DNA of 64,000 nt from positions 76,353-140,352 of the forward strand of contig CBFIEF010000002.1 of the NCBI GenBank assembly GCA_965661545.1, written 5' to 3'. Positions 34,762 through 43,193 of this stretch are shown piece by piece. The notes under the pieces were generated by a model. That model had not been told where the DNA came from. It searched no databases and worked only from the letters and a program-made list of their open reading frames with translations. The translations under genes and the position numbers were made by a program. Numbering within the stretch: the stretch's first letter is position 1; the number at the start of each line of letters is the position of its first letter. Origin of the DNA: UBA7985 sp965661545. Its GTDB lineage: Bacteria; Pseudomonadota; Alphaproteobacteria; UBA7985.

Positions 34762-34835
34762 GGCCCGTGAGCTTCTGGAAAGAGAGCTTTATGCGATGCC
34801 CTTGGAAACAAGCGGGCCGCGGGCTCGCTTTTTTT
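34762..34835 (+). terminator. Terminator-like hairpin with a competing upstream segment before rimP (candidate attenuator)
   Basis: The hairpin is AGCGGGCC (34811-34818) / GGCTCGCT (34822-34829), loop GCG, followed by a T-run to 34835. Upstream GGCCCG (34762-34767) is the exact complement of CGGGCC (34813-34818) in its 5' arm, so an alternative structure can form that would break the terminator. Located between trmB and rimP, 36 bases before the rimP ATG 34871. NusA operons are known to be autoregulated at terminators in E. coli; this parallel is inference. Confidence 0.65.
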
Positions 34836-34870
34836 GTTTTCTACAACCCCATTTTGATTGCTGCTGCTGA

Positions 34871-35464
34871 ATGATGGAACGCCTCGAGCGCCCTGTTGGA
34901 CCTTTGGCCCAGATCGAAGAAGACATTGTTTCCATGTTGGAAGCCATGGGCTTTGATCTCGTGCGACTGTTGCTGATTGGGTCACAAAACCCGCGTCTGC
35001 AACTGATGGCCGAACCGTCGAACGGCGACCTGATGACCGTCGAAGGCTGCGAGGAAATCTCCCGCGCCCTGTCTGCCTTGCTGGACGTTGAGGATCCGAT
35101 TGCGGAATCCTTCACGCTGGAAGTCAGCTCAGCAGGCGTGGATCGTCCGTTGACACGTTTGGTGGATTTCCAGCGCTTCAAGGGCTTCAAGGCCAAAGTG
35201 GAAACCCGATTTCTCGTCGAGGGCCGTCGTCGGTTCTCCGGCACGTTGGGCGGTGTAGAAGGCGACAAAGTGCTGATTATCACCGAAGAGGGTGACGCGC
35301 TGCTGACCTTTAGCGACATGGCCAAGGCCAAGCTAATCGCCACGGACGAACTCTTTGAAGCCGCCAAGGCTGGCACCCTGCCCCGTCCCGTTACGCTGGC
35401 AGAGCCAAAGACTACTGATGAAACGACTTCTGATTCAATGGCCGGTTCAACACCGGAAAGCTGA
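34871..35464 (+). CDS. rimP: Ribosome maturation factor RimP
   Basis: 30S assembly factor. The 197 residues (E. coli 150) include the N-terminal alpha/beta part (EDIVSMLEAMGFDLVRLLL, MAEPSNGDLMTVEGCEEISRALSALLDVEDPI and LEVSSAGVDRPLTRLVDFQRFKGFK), which is diagnostic. A C-terminal tail of about 40 residues (KAGTLPRPVTLAEPK...) is extra. Start ATG 34871 after the attenuator-like hairpin. It ends 11 bases before nusA. Confidence 0.95.
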   Translation: MMERLERPVGPLAQIEEDIVSMLEAMGFDLVRLLLIGSQNPRLQLMAEPSNGDLMTVEGCEEISRALSALLDVEDPIAESFTLEVSSAGVDRPLTRLVDFQRFKGFKAKVETRFLVEGRRRFSGTLGGVEGDKVLIITEEGDALLTFSDMAKAKLIATDELFEAAKAGTLPRPVTLAEPKTTDETTSDSMAGSTPES

Positions 35465-35475
35465 GGAAAAAATCC

Positions 35476-36999
35476 ATGGATAACGTGGTTCAAACAACTG
35501 CAACCCCACGACTGGAACTGATCCAGATGGCCGACATGGTCGCGCGCGAAAAAGGTATTGAGCGCGATGAAGTGTTGGAAGCGATGGAGAAGGCGATTCA
35601 GCGCGCCGGTCGTCAGAAGTACGGCGTAGACCACGATATTCGTGCTGCGATTGACCGCAAGAACGGCCAAATCACACTGCACCGCTATCGCGAAATTTTT
35701 GCGACCCGCGAAGAAGTCGAAGACGACATGACGCAGATTACGCTGCGTGATGCGCATCTGACCGACGATACGCTTGAGGTCGGTGACTTTCTGACCGAAG
35801 AACTGCCCCCGATTGATCTGGGTCGGATTGCTGCGCAGTCCGCCAAACAGGTTATCGTGCAAGAAGTACGCTTTGCTGAGCGCAAGAAGCAGTACGACGA
35901 ATTCAAAGACCGCAAAGGCGAGATTGTTACCGGTCTGGTTAAGCGGGTGGAATACGGCAACGTTTACGTTGACCTAGGCCGCTCTGAAGCGATCCTGCGC
36001 CGCGATGAGCTGATCCAGCGGGAAAAGCCAAAAGTCGGCGAGCGGGTTCGGGCTTACATCTATGACGTCCGCGAAGAAACACGCGGCCCGCAGATCTTCC
36101 TGTCCCGTACGCACCCGATTTTCATGGCGAAGCTGTTCTCCATGGAAGTCCCTGAGATCTACGACGGCTTGATCGAAATCAAGTCGGTCGCCCGTGATCC
36201 GGGTTCCCGCGCTAAAATTGCCGTGCTGAGCCACGAGGTGAACATCGATCCGGTTGGTGCCTGTGTGGGTATGCGCGGTAGCCGTGTTCAAGCGGTTGTC
36301 GGTGAGCTGCAAGGCGAGAAAATTGATATTATTCCTTGGTCCGAAGACATCGCAACCTACGTGGTGAACGCACTGGCACCGGCAGAGGTGACCAAAGTGG
36401 TCTTGGACGAAGAAGCAGGCCGCATCGAGGTGGTTGTCCCAGATGACCAACTGTCGCTGGCCATTGGCCGTCGCGGTCAGAACGTCCGCCTTGCGTCCAT
36501 GCTGACCGGTCTGGAAATTGACATTCTGACCGATGAAGAAGAATCAGGCCGTCGTCAGGAAGAGTTCAACCAACGCTCAGGCTTGTTCGTTCAGGCGCTG
36601 GACGTGGAAGACGTCATCGCTCACCTTTTGGTCGCTGAGGGCTTCACCGCCGTTGACGAAATTGCCTACGTGCCGGTCGAAGAATTGGCTGCCATCGAAG
36701 GCTTTGATGAGGAAATCGGCGAAGAGCTGCGCAACCGTGCGCGCGACTGGCTGTCGCAGGAAGAAGACCGCCGCGATGAAGAGCGCAAGCAGATCGGTGT
36801 GACCGACGAGGTTGCCGCGCTTGAGGGTCTGACCCCATCAATGATGGTCATTCTCGGCAACAACAACATCAAGACGCTGGATGACGTGGGCGATTTGGCC
36901 GGTGATGAGCTGTCCGAACTGCTTGCTGCACACGAGATGACCGAAGAGAAAGCAAACGAAATCGTCATGGCCGCACGCGCCCATTGGTTTGAAGAATAG
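35476..36999 (+). CDS. nusA: Transcription termination/antitermination factor NusA
   Basis: RNA polymerase-bound regulator of pausing, termination and antitermination. The 507 residues include the N-terminal polymerase-binding domain (MADMVAREKGIERDEVLEAMEKAIQRAGRQKYG), the S1 domain (KGEIVTGLVKRVEYGNVYVDLG), KH1-KH2 (GACVGMRGSRVQAVVGELQGEKIDI and LAIGRRGQNVRLA), and helix-hairpin-helix repeats in the tail (from about 370). Start ATG 35476 with GAGGAAAAA upstream. It is followed by ylxR 36 bases on. Confidence 0.97.
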   Translation: MDNVVQTTATPRLELIQMADMVAREKGIERDEVLEAMEKAIQRAGRQKYGVDHDIRAAIDRKNGQITLHRYREIFATREEVEDDMTQITLRDAHLTDDTLEVGDFLTEELPPIDLGRIAAQSAKQVIVQEVRFAERKKQYDEFKDRKGEIVTGLVKRVEYGNVYVDLGRSEAILRRDELIQREKPKVGERVRAYIYDVREETRGPQIFLSRTHPIFMAKLFSMEVPEIYDGLIEIKSVARDPGSRAKIAVLSHEVNIDPVGACVGMRGSRVQAVVGELQGEKIDIIPWSEDIATYVVNALAPAEVTKVVLDEEAGRIEVVVPDDQLSLAIGRRGQNVRLASMLTGLEIDILTDEEESGRRQEEFNQRSGLFVQALDVEDVIAHLLVAEGFTAVDEIAYVPVEELAAIEGFDEEIGEELRNRARDWLSQEEDRRDEERKQIGVTDEVAALEGLTPSMMVILGNNNIKTLDDVGDLAGDELSELLAAHEMTEEKANEIVMAARAHWFEE

Positions 37000-37035
37000 A
37001 ACACGCAGGAGCAGCGGAAAATTCCGGAAAACCCC

Positions 37036-37641
37036 GTGTCAAAGAAAGATCCACTGCGAAAGTGCGCAGTAACAGGAGAGATCGCAGATCGTGAGACTCT
37101 GCTGCGGTTTGTGCTCGATCCTGCGGGTCAAGTGACCTTTGACATGGGCAAGCGTCTGCCGGGCCGTGGAATCTGGTTAATTCCTAAGCGGGATGTGCTA
37201 GAGACTGCAGTGAAGAAGAACGCTTTTGCCCGTTCTGCCAAATCTGAGGCTGGAATTCCGGCTGATTTGCTAGAACGTGTTGAGACGCAGATCCGACAAA
37301 CCATGTTGGATCGGCTGGGGCTAGCGCGCCGCTCAGGGGCGCTGGTAGTGGGGACTGAAAAGACAAAGGACAAGCTCCGGCACGGAAAGCTGAGGCTGCT
37401 TGTTCTGGCGTCAGATGGAAGCCCGAATACTCTCGATCCACTGATTCGGATCGCAGAAGATACGGCGACCGCGGTTCTGCTCAGTGAAAGCGCACAAACC
37501 CTGGCTCAGGCCTTGGGGCGTGCAACGGCCGTTTGTTCGGGGGTCACTGACTCCCGTCTGGCAAAGACAATCAAGGCGGACCATGCGCTGTTAAGGAGCA
37601 TGGGCCGACCGGGTACACCGGTCGCCGAGGCGGCTTCATAG
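37036..37641 (+). CDS. YlxR-type RNA-binding protein fused to an L7Ae-like domain
   Basis: A 201-residue protein with an N-terminal YlxR (DUF448) domain (LRKCAVTGEIADRETLLRFVLDPAGQVTFDMGKRLPGRGIWL, typical) and a C-terminal L7Ae/L30e-like part (about 90-185, ALVVGTEKTKDKLRHGKLRLLVLASDGS). This two-domain form is normal in alphaproteobacteria between nusA and infB. The role of YlxR is RNA binding with reported nucleoid-linked effects. The start is GTG 37036. Confidence 0.93.
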   Translation: MSKKDPLRKCAVTGEIADRETLLRFVLDPAGQVTFDMGKRLPGRGIWLIPKRDVLETAVKKNAFARSAKSEAGIPADLLERVETQIRQTMLDRLGLARRSGALVVGTEKTKDKLRHGKLRLLVLASDGSPNTLDPLIRIAEDTATAVLLSESAQTLAQALGRATAVCSGVTDSRLAKTIKADHALLRSMGRPGTPVAEAAS

Positions 37642-37748
37642 AAACGGCTTCCTTCGGGAACCAAGCAACACGGGTATGAACGCAATGTGCTGACAACCCC
37701 CCAGTATGATGCGGCCAAGGCCGCGCTGAGAAAGCGACGAAAGACTCG

Positions 37749-40442
37749 ATGTCCAACGAAAACGAAAACAACGACCAGGATTCCAAGCAGCCCCTCCGGT
37801 TGTCCAAACCGGGCAAGCTTGAGCTCCGTAAAACGGTTGATGCCGGTCAGGTAAAACAGTCCTTTAGCCATGGTCGCTCGAAGACTGTCGTGGTGGAGAA
37901 GCGCACCAAGCGTACCTTCGAACGCGGCACAACGGGCAAGATGGCCGCAGTTCCCAATCAAGAACTGGCCGAAGGCCTCGCAAACCTGAAAAAATCCACG
38001 GCACCGGAAGACGGAGGCGAGCCAGCGGCTGCCCCACGTCGGACCCCGAAGCCCGCGCCTTCAAACAAAACCAATGACAACTTGACCGCGTCCGAGCGGG
38101 TGAAGCGCATGGCGGTTCTGGAGCAGGCGAAGGCACGCGAAGCACAGCGCGCCATCGAAGCTGCGGCAGAAGCGGAGCGACGCGACGCCGAACGCAAAGC
38201 TCGAGAAGAATCTGAGCGCGCGCGTCAGGAAGATCTGCGCCAGCTCGCTGAAGCCGAAGAAGCCCGGCGCCAGGCCGAGCGCGACGCTGAAGCAGCAAGC
38301 AAAGCGCCAGCCGCGAGCGAAGCTGCGAAACCTGCTGCGGCACGTGCTCCGGCGCGTGCAGAAGCGCCTGCTGCGGCTGCACCTACCCCTGCCGCTGCTG
38401 CTGATCGCGCCCGCACTAAGAAAGGCGAAGCTCCACCACGTCCACAGCGCGGCCCCGAAGAGGCTCCGGTCTTTGGTCGTGTGAAGAAGGCAAAAGGTCA
38501 GGAAGAGCAGAGTAAGAAAACCACTCTGCGCGCCAAGAACGACTCCGGTCGCCGCCGCAGCTCCAAGCTGTCGGTTGTGGATGCGCTAGAGGGCGATGAA
38601 GATCGCATGCGGTCCCTGTCTTCCATTCGCCGTCAGCGCGAGCGGGAGAAGCAGCGCGCCAAAGAAGCGCTCGCGACACAGCAGAAGATCATTCGTGACG
38701 TCATCGTGCCGGAAACCATCACCGTGGGTGAGCTTGCCAACCGTATGGCCGAGCGCTCTGGCGATGTCATCCGGGTGCTGATGAAAATGGGCGTGATGGC
38801 AACTGTGAACCAGTCCATCGACGCTGATACTGCTGAATTGGTGATCGAAGAGCTGGGCCACCACATCCGCCGCGTTTCCGCTTCGGACGTGCTTGAAGGT
38901 CTCGCCAGCCCAATCGATGACGAAGGCCAGAAGGCACCGCGTCCGCCGGTTGTGACGGTGATGGGCCACGTTGACCACGGTAAGACATCGATCCTCGATT
39001 ACTACCGCAAAGCCAACGTTGTTTCCGGTGAAGCCGGCGGCATCACCCAGCACATCGGCGCGTACCAGATTACCTCGCCTAGCGGTAAGGTCATCACCTT
39101 CCTCGATACACCGGGCCACGCGGCCTTTACCGAGATGCGGGCACGCGGTGCAAACGTCACGGACATGGTGATCCTCGTGGTTGCTGCCGACGATGGCATC
39201 ATGCCGCAAACCCAAGAAGCCATCGCTCACGCGAAGGCTGCTGGAGTTCCGATGATTGTCGCCGTGAACAAGGTCGACAAGCCGGACGCTGACCCAAGCA
39301 AGGTTGAGCAAGAGCTGCTGCAATACGAAGTCCAAGTCGAATCCATGGGCGGTGAAGTGCAAGTTGCGCACGTCTCAGCGCTCAAGGGCACGGGCATGGA
39401 CGGCCTGCTCGAATCCATCGAGCTGCAGTCGGAAGTTCTCGATCTGCAAGCCAACCCAGACAGTCGCGCATCGGGTGCAGTGGTTGAATCCAAGATGGAA
39501 AAGGGCCGCGGCTCAGTTGCTACTGTGCTGATCCAGCGCGGCAAGCTGGAAATCGGCGATATCTTCGTTGCCGGTTCCGAGTGGGGCAAGGTGCGGGCAC
39601 TGATCAACGACCAGGGCCAGCAGGTTAAGCACGCCAACCCATCTACTCCGATTGAGGTTCTGGGCCTGAACGGTACACCGGTTGCCGGTGACGAGTTCGT
39701 TGTTGTCGAGTCCGAAGCACGGGCACGGGAAGTGGCTGAATTCCGCCAAAGCAAAGCCAAGGAAGCCGCATCGCTGGCCTCCAAGGGCAGCTTGGAATCC
39801 ATGTTCTCCGCCCTCAAGGATGGCACAGCAGAAGAACTGCCCGTGGTCATCAAAGGCGACGTGCACGGTTCGGTCGAAGCCATCATCGGAACGCTGCAAA
39901 AGCTGTCCACTGACGAAGTTAAGGTCAACGTGCTCCATCAGGGCGTTGGCGGTATCACAGAGTCGGACATCACGCTGGCGCGCGCCTCGAACGCCATGGT
40001 TGTGGGCTTTAACGTCCGTGCCAACGCACAAGCGCGGGAAAGCGCCAAGCGGGACGGCATCGACATTCGCTACTATTCGATCATTTACGAACTCGTAGAC
40101 GACGTGAAGGCGATGATGAGTGGCCTGCTCAAGCCAGAGCAACGCGAAAACTTCCTCGGCTACGCGACCATTCTGGAGACCTTCAACGTCACCAAAGTGG
40201 GCAAGGTTGCTGGTTGTCGGATTACCGAAGGTGTGGTCAAGCGGGGCGCGAAAGTGCGCTTGCTGCGCGACGATACGGTCATCCACGAAGGCACGCTCAA
40301 GACCCTGCGCCGCTTCAAGGACGAAGTCCGCGAAGTTGCCAATGGTCTCGAGTGCGGTATGGCCTTCGAGAACTACCAAGACGTTCAAGTTGGCGATCAG
40401 ATCGAATGCTTCGAAATCGAAGAAATCGCTCGCCAGCTGTAG
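37749..40442 (+). CDS. infB: Translation initiation factor IF-2
   Basis: GTPase that places initiator fMet-tRNA on the 30S subunit. The 897 residues carry a long charged Ala/Glu/Arg-rich N-terminal region (about 100-300), the IF2-N domain, the G domain with GHVDHGKTSILD (G1), DTPGHAAFTEMRARG (G3) and NKVDKPDAD (G4), and the C-terminal domains. Start ATG 37749. The next gene here is a phytase-like ORF, not rbfA. A hairpin terminator is at 40471-40494. Confidence 0.98.
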   Translation: MSNENENNDQDSKQPLRLSKPGKLELRKTVDAGQVKQSFSHGRSKTVVVEKRTKRTFERGTTGKMAAVPNQELAEGLANLKKSTAPEDGGEPAAAPRRTPKPAPSNKTNDNLTASERVKRMAVLEQAKAREAQRAIEAAAEAERRDAERKAREESERARQEDLRQLAEAEEARRQAERDAEAASKAPAASEAAKPAAARAPARAEAPAAAAPTPAAAADRARTKKGEAPPRPQRGPEEAPVFGRVKKAKGQEEQSKKTTLRAKNDSGRRRSSKLSVVDALEGDEDRMRSLSSIRRQREREKQRAKEALATQQKIIRDVIVPETITVGELANRMAERSGDVIRVLMKMGVMATVNQSIDADTAELVIEELGHHIRRVSASDVLEGLASPIDDEGQKAPRPPVVTVMGHVDHGKTSILDYYRKANVVSGEAGGITQHIGAYQITSPSGKVITFLDTPGHAAFTEMRARGANVTDMVILVVAADDGIMPQTQEAIAHAKAAGVPMIVAVNKVDKPDADPSKVEQELLQYEVQVESMGGEVQVAHVSALKGTGMDGLLESIELQSEVLDLQANPDSRASGAVVESKMEKGRGSVATVLIQRGKLEIGDIFVAGSEWGKVRALINDQGQQVKHANPSTPIEVLGLNGTPVAGDEFVVVESEARAREVAEFRQSKAKEAASLASKGSLESMFSALKDGTAEELPVVIKGDVHGSVEAIIGTLQKLSTDEVKVNVLHQGVGGITESDITLARASNAMVVGFNVRANAQARESAKRDGIDIRYYSIIYELVDDVKAMMSGLLKPEQRENFLGYATILETFNVTKVGKVAGCRITEGVVKRGAKVRLLRDDTVIHEGTLKTLRRFKDEVREVANGLECGMAFENYQDVQVGDQIECFEIEEIARQL

Positions 40443-41449
40443 TGTCAGCGATCACCGCTAAGACGATAGGAAAAGGCCTCTTCGGAGGCCTTTTGCTGTT
40501 GTGCGGGTGTATGGCCCAAGCGCAGGCTCAGGCGCAAGACCAGTTCAAGCTCATCGCGACCCCCTTGCCCGAACCCTATGATTTGCCAGACGGCTTTAGG
40601 TGGGCGGGCGGCTTAGCGCTGAGCTCTGAAGACGAGCGGCTGGGCGGGGTTAGTGGGCTTGGCTTGGGGTTGGTGCCGCCCGTCACCGATCAGGGCGTGC
40701 GCATGATTGCGGTCACCGACAGCGGCAGTTTGCTGCGCGGTGATCTGGTGTTCGAGACCGAGCCCTTCATCAAGCTCACTGACGTGCACGAGCGCACACT
40801 AACCGTCGAGCGCCTGACCGACGCTCGAACGGGTCTGCGTGTGCGGCAGGCGGAATCGCTGGCCATTTGGGACGAGCGCTTAGCCTTTGGTTTTGAGGTT
40901 GATCACCGCGTGGGCGTCATGCGGCGGGGTACGCAAATCAGCGACTTACCCGTTCCCGTAGCCCTGCGCGGCCTGTCACGATCCAACAACGGCGTCGAAG
41001 CGCTGGCGACACTGCCCGACCGTTCCTTGCTGGCCATCTCAGAGGGTGTGCGGCGCGAAGACGGGTTACGAGCGTGGATCTACGACGGGGAAAGCGATGA
41101 CTGGCCCATCCTTGTCTACGAATGGGACGAGGCCTTTGCGCCCACGGGGGCCGATGTCACCCCCGATGGCCGCTTTTTGGTGGTCAGCGAGCGCAAGTTT
41201 GTGTCGATGCGAGAGCCGTTGAGCAACCGGTTGATGGTGGTTCCAGTCAGTGATATCGCAGCGGGTAGCCGCTTGAAGCCGAAGCAGATCATCGATCTCG
41301 ACCCCATTCTAGGCGCCGTGGCGAATGTAGAATCGGTGGCGATCCTGCCCACAGCCGACCCTCAAGAGTTCCTGATCGTGGTCGCGACCGACAACAATTT
41401 CATAAACCTGCTGCCCACCATGATTGCTGCACTGCTGTGGCGTCCCTGA
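40442..41449 (+). CDS. Exported esterase-like/phytase-like protein
   Basis: Predicted exported protein with the phytase-like fold tagged as esterase-like activity of phytase (PF13449 group): repeats such as RWAGGLALSSEDERLGGVSGLGL, AVTDSGSLLRGDL, EALATLPDRSLLAISEG and ESVAILPTADPQEFLIVVATDNN resemble a beta-propeller. GTG 40442 overlaps the infB TAG and gives a signal (about 1-30: LFGGLLLLCGCMAQAQA). The signal codons contain the terminator hairpin 40471-40494. A later ATG 40511 would lose the signal. Substrate unknown. Confidence 0.7.
   Translation: MSAITAKTIGKGLFGGLLLLCGCMAQAQAQAQDQFKLIATPLPEPYDLPDGFRWAGGLALSSEDERLGGVSGLGLGLVPPVTDQGVRMIAVTDSGSLLRGDLVFETEPFIKLTDVHERTLTVERLTDARTGLRVRQAESLAIWDERLAFGFEVDHRVGVMRRGTQISDLPVPVALRGLSRSNNGVEALATLPDRSLLAISEGVRREDGLRAWIYDGESDDWPILVYEWDEAFAPTGADVTPDGRFLVVSERKFVSMREPLSNRLMVVPVSDIAAGSRLKPKQIIDLDPILGAVANVESVAILPTADPQEFLIVVATDNNFINLLPTMIAALLWRP
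40471..40494 (+). terminator. UUCG-loop terminator-like hairpin after infB, inside the next gene's signal codons
   Basis: AAAAGGCCTC (40471-40480) / GAGGCCTTTT (40485-40494) with loop TTCG: a perfect 10-bp stem with a UUCG tetraloop whose 3' arm ends in TTTT. The arrangement is typical of a rho-independent terminator, 28 bases after the infB stop. Confidence 0.85.
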
Positions 41450-41478
41450 TTCTTTTAGGCTAAGACCCTCCTGTACCC

Positions 41479-41522
41479 CGACCCGGTGCGTTGAACCTGC
41501 GAGCCTCCTGCTCGTTGGGTCG
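41479..41522 (+). ncRNA. Candidate structured leader before the queuosine transporter gene
   Basis: Outer stem CGACCC (41479-41484) / GGGTCG (41517-41522) encloses an inner hairpin CGAGC-CTCCT-GCTCG (41500-41514), 30 bases before ATG 41552. It precedes a queuosine cassette, so a preQ1-responsive or other regulatory leader is possible. It does not match a preQ1 class I or II pattern that I recognise. Confidence 0.3.
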
Positions 41523-41551
41523 TGACTGGGGAACAACTGGAGAAGACAAGA

Positions 41552-42151
41552 ATGTCTCAGCAGCAGAACGCCATTCTGCCTGCGCTGGTGATTGCTGGCG
41601 CCCTTATGGCCTTTATCGTCTACATTTCGAATGTTTTGGTCGGCATGCCGATCAACTGGCTGAACGCCAATTGGTTCAACTATGGCCAATTCACCTTTCC
41701 GGTCGCCTTTCTGATCACCGACATCATCAACCGCCTGTTCGGTTCGCGGCGCGCGTTTTGGGTCATTGCCGTCGGTTTTGTTGGCGGTGTCGCCTACTTC
41801 CTGCTCAGCGGTGGCAACGTCGGCGAAGGCTTCGGCGACCCGTGGTCCGTGGGCCGGATTGCTTTGGGCTCTCTGAGCGCCTTTGTTGTCGGCCAAGTGC
41901 TGGACGTGTCCATCTTTAACGCCCTGCGCCAGCGCGCGTGGTGGTTTGGCCCTCTGGTCAGCTCCCTTGTGGCGAGCTTTATCGACACTGTAATCTTCTA
42001 TTCCATCGCGGCCAGCGGTGCGGGCAACTGGATGAACTTCGCCAGCGTTGATTTTGGTGTGAAAGTCATTGTCGCGCTTGTCGCTCTGGTGCCCTTCCGT
42101 ATCTTAATCGCTGGCGTGTTCGCCAAAACCGGGACCAAGAATGCAGCTTAG
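41552..42151 (+). CDS. VUT-family (YhhQ-like) queuosine precursor transporter
   Basis: Multispanning inner-membrane protein of the VUT/YhhQ family; E. coli YhhQ takes up preQ0 and preQ1. About 199 residues with roughly six hydrophobic segments, and a conserved FPVAFLITDIINRLFGSRRAFWV after helix 2. The start ATG 41552 follows AACTGGAGAA. It overlaps queA by 11 bases, so transport and the downstream modification genes are coupled. The de novo preQ genes (queC, D, E, F) are not here, so salvage is suggested. Confidence 0.85.
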   Translation: MSQQQNAILPALVIAGALMAFIVYISNVLVGMPINWLNANWFNYGQFTFPVAFLITDIINRLFGSRRAFWVIAVGFVGGVAYFLLSGGNVGEGFGDPWSVGRIALGSLSAFVVGQVLDVSIFNALRQRAWWFGPLVSSLVASFIDTVIFYSIAASGAGNWMNFASVDFGVKVIVALVALVPFRILIAGVFAKTGTKNAA

Positions 42152-43193
42152 GGATTTTGACTTCACGCTTCCTGAAGCACTGATTGCCCAGCGTCCGATC
42201 TACCCCCGTGCAGCCGCCAAGTTACTGCACGTTGGGGCAGAGGGGACGCTGGTGGACCGGACATTTGCGAGCTTGGACGCATGCTTGCGAGCGGGCGACT
42301 TGCTGGTGTTCAACAACTCGCAAGTTTTCGCCAGCCGCTTGATCGGCCAGCGCCAGCGAGGGCCGCAGGTCTATGATGGCAAAATCGAAGTCACACTGGT
42401 TGCTGAAACCGAAACCCCGGACACTTGGATTTGCTACGCCAAGCCAGGGAAGAAACTCGAACCCGAAGACCGCCTGCTGTTCAGCGACAACCTAACAGCC
42501 ACCGTCGAAGCCAAGGACGGGGCCGACATCCGCCTCGCCTTCGCCAATAGCAACGGCACGCCCGTCTTGGACGCCATTGATGCACTCGGCCACATGCCCT
42601 TGCCGCCCTACATCCAGCGGCCCAAAGGCGGGGAGTCGGAGGACCGGGACGATTACCGGACGTTCTGTGGACGCGAAAAGGGCTCCCTAGCCGCGCCAAC
42701 AGCCAGCCTGCATTTTGACGAAGAAACCCTCGCCGCGCTGGTCGCGGCCAAGGACTTACAGACCGCTGAAGTCCGCTTGGACGTCGGTTTAGGCACCTTT
42801 GCGCCCATCCGTGTCGATGACATCAGCGCGCATCAAATGCACAGCGAATCTTGCGCATTGGACGCTATAAACGCGGCCAAGATCGCCTCGGCCAAAGCCG
42901 AGGGACGGCGCGTGGTTGCCGTTGGCACCACAGTTTTGCGCGCGCTCGAGAGTCTGGGTGGCGCAGAGGGGGCGATGAGCACCGATATCTTTCTCAAACC
43001 CGGTGACCACTTTCACGTCGTTGATGCATTGATCACAAATTTTCACCTGCCACAGTCCACGCTCTTCATGCTGGTCTGTGCCTTCAGCGGAACCGACAGC
43101 ATGAAGGCGGCCTATGCCCATGCAGTCGCGAACCACTACCGTTTTTTCAGCTATGGTGACGGCTGTTTTCTGGAATTGAGCAACACGCCATGA
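42141..43193 (+). CDS. queA: tRNA preQ1(34) S-adenosylmethionine ribosyltransferase-isomerase QueA
   Basis: Adds the epoxycyclopentandiol moiety from SAM to preQ1 in tRNA. The 350 residues match the family: DFDFTLPEALIAQRPIYPRAAAKLL, LLVFNNSQVFASRLIG, MPLPPYIQRPK, TAEVRLDVGLGTFAPIR and FHVVDALITNFHLPQSTLFMLV, all diagnostic. Start ATG 42141 inside the end of the transporter gene. Stop overlaps the tgt start. Confidence 0.97.
   Translation: MQLRDFDFTLPEALIAQRPIYPRAAAKLLHVGAEGTLVDRTFASLDACLRAGDLLVFNNSQVFASRLIGQRQRGPQVYDGKIEVTLVAETETPDTWICYAKPGKKLEPEDRLLFSDNLTATVEAKDGADIRLAFANSNGTPVLDAIDALGHMPLPPYIQRPKGGESEDRDDYRTFCGREKGSLAAPTASLHFDEETLAALVAAKDLQTAEVRLDVGLGTFAPIRVDDISAHQMHSESCALDAINAAKIASAKAEGRRVVAVGTTVLRALESLGGAEGAMSTDIFLKPGDHFHVVDALITNFHLPQSTLFMLVCAFSGTDSMKAAYAHAVANHYRFFSYGDGCFLELSNTP

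Noticed and set aside
41450..41551. Known preQ1 riboswitch class
   Set aside because: No match to the class I or II patterns I know; only a generic stem, so listed as a candidate leader.
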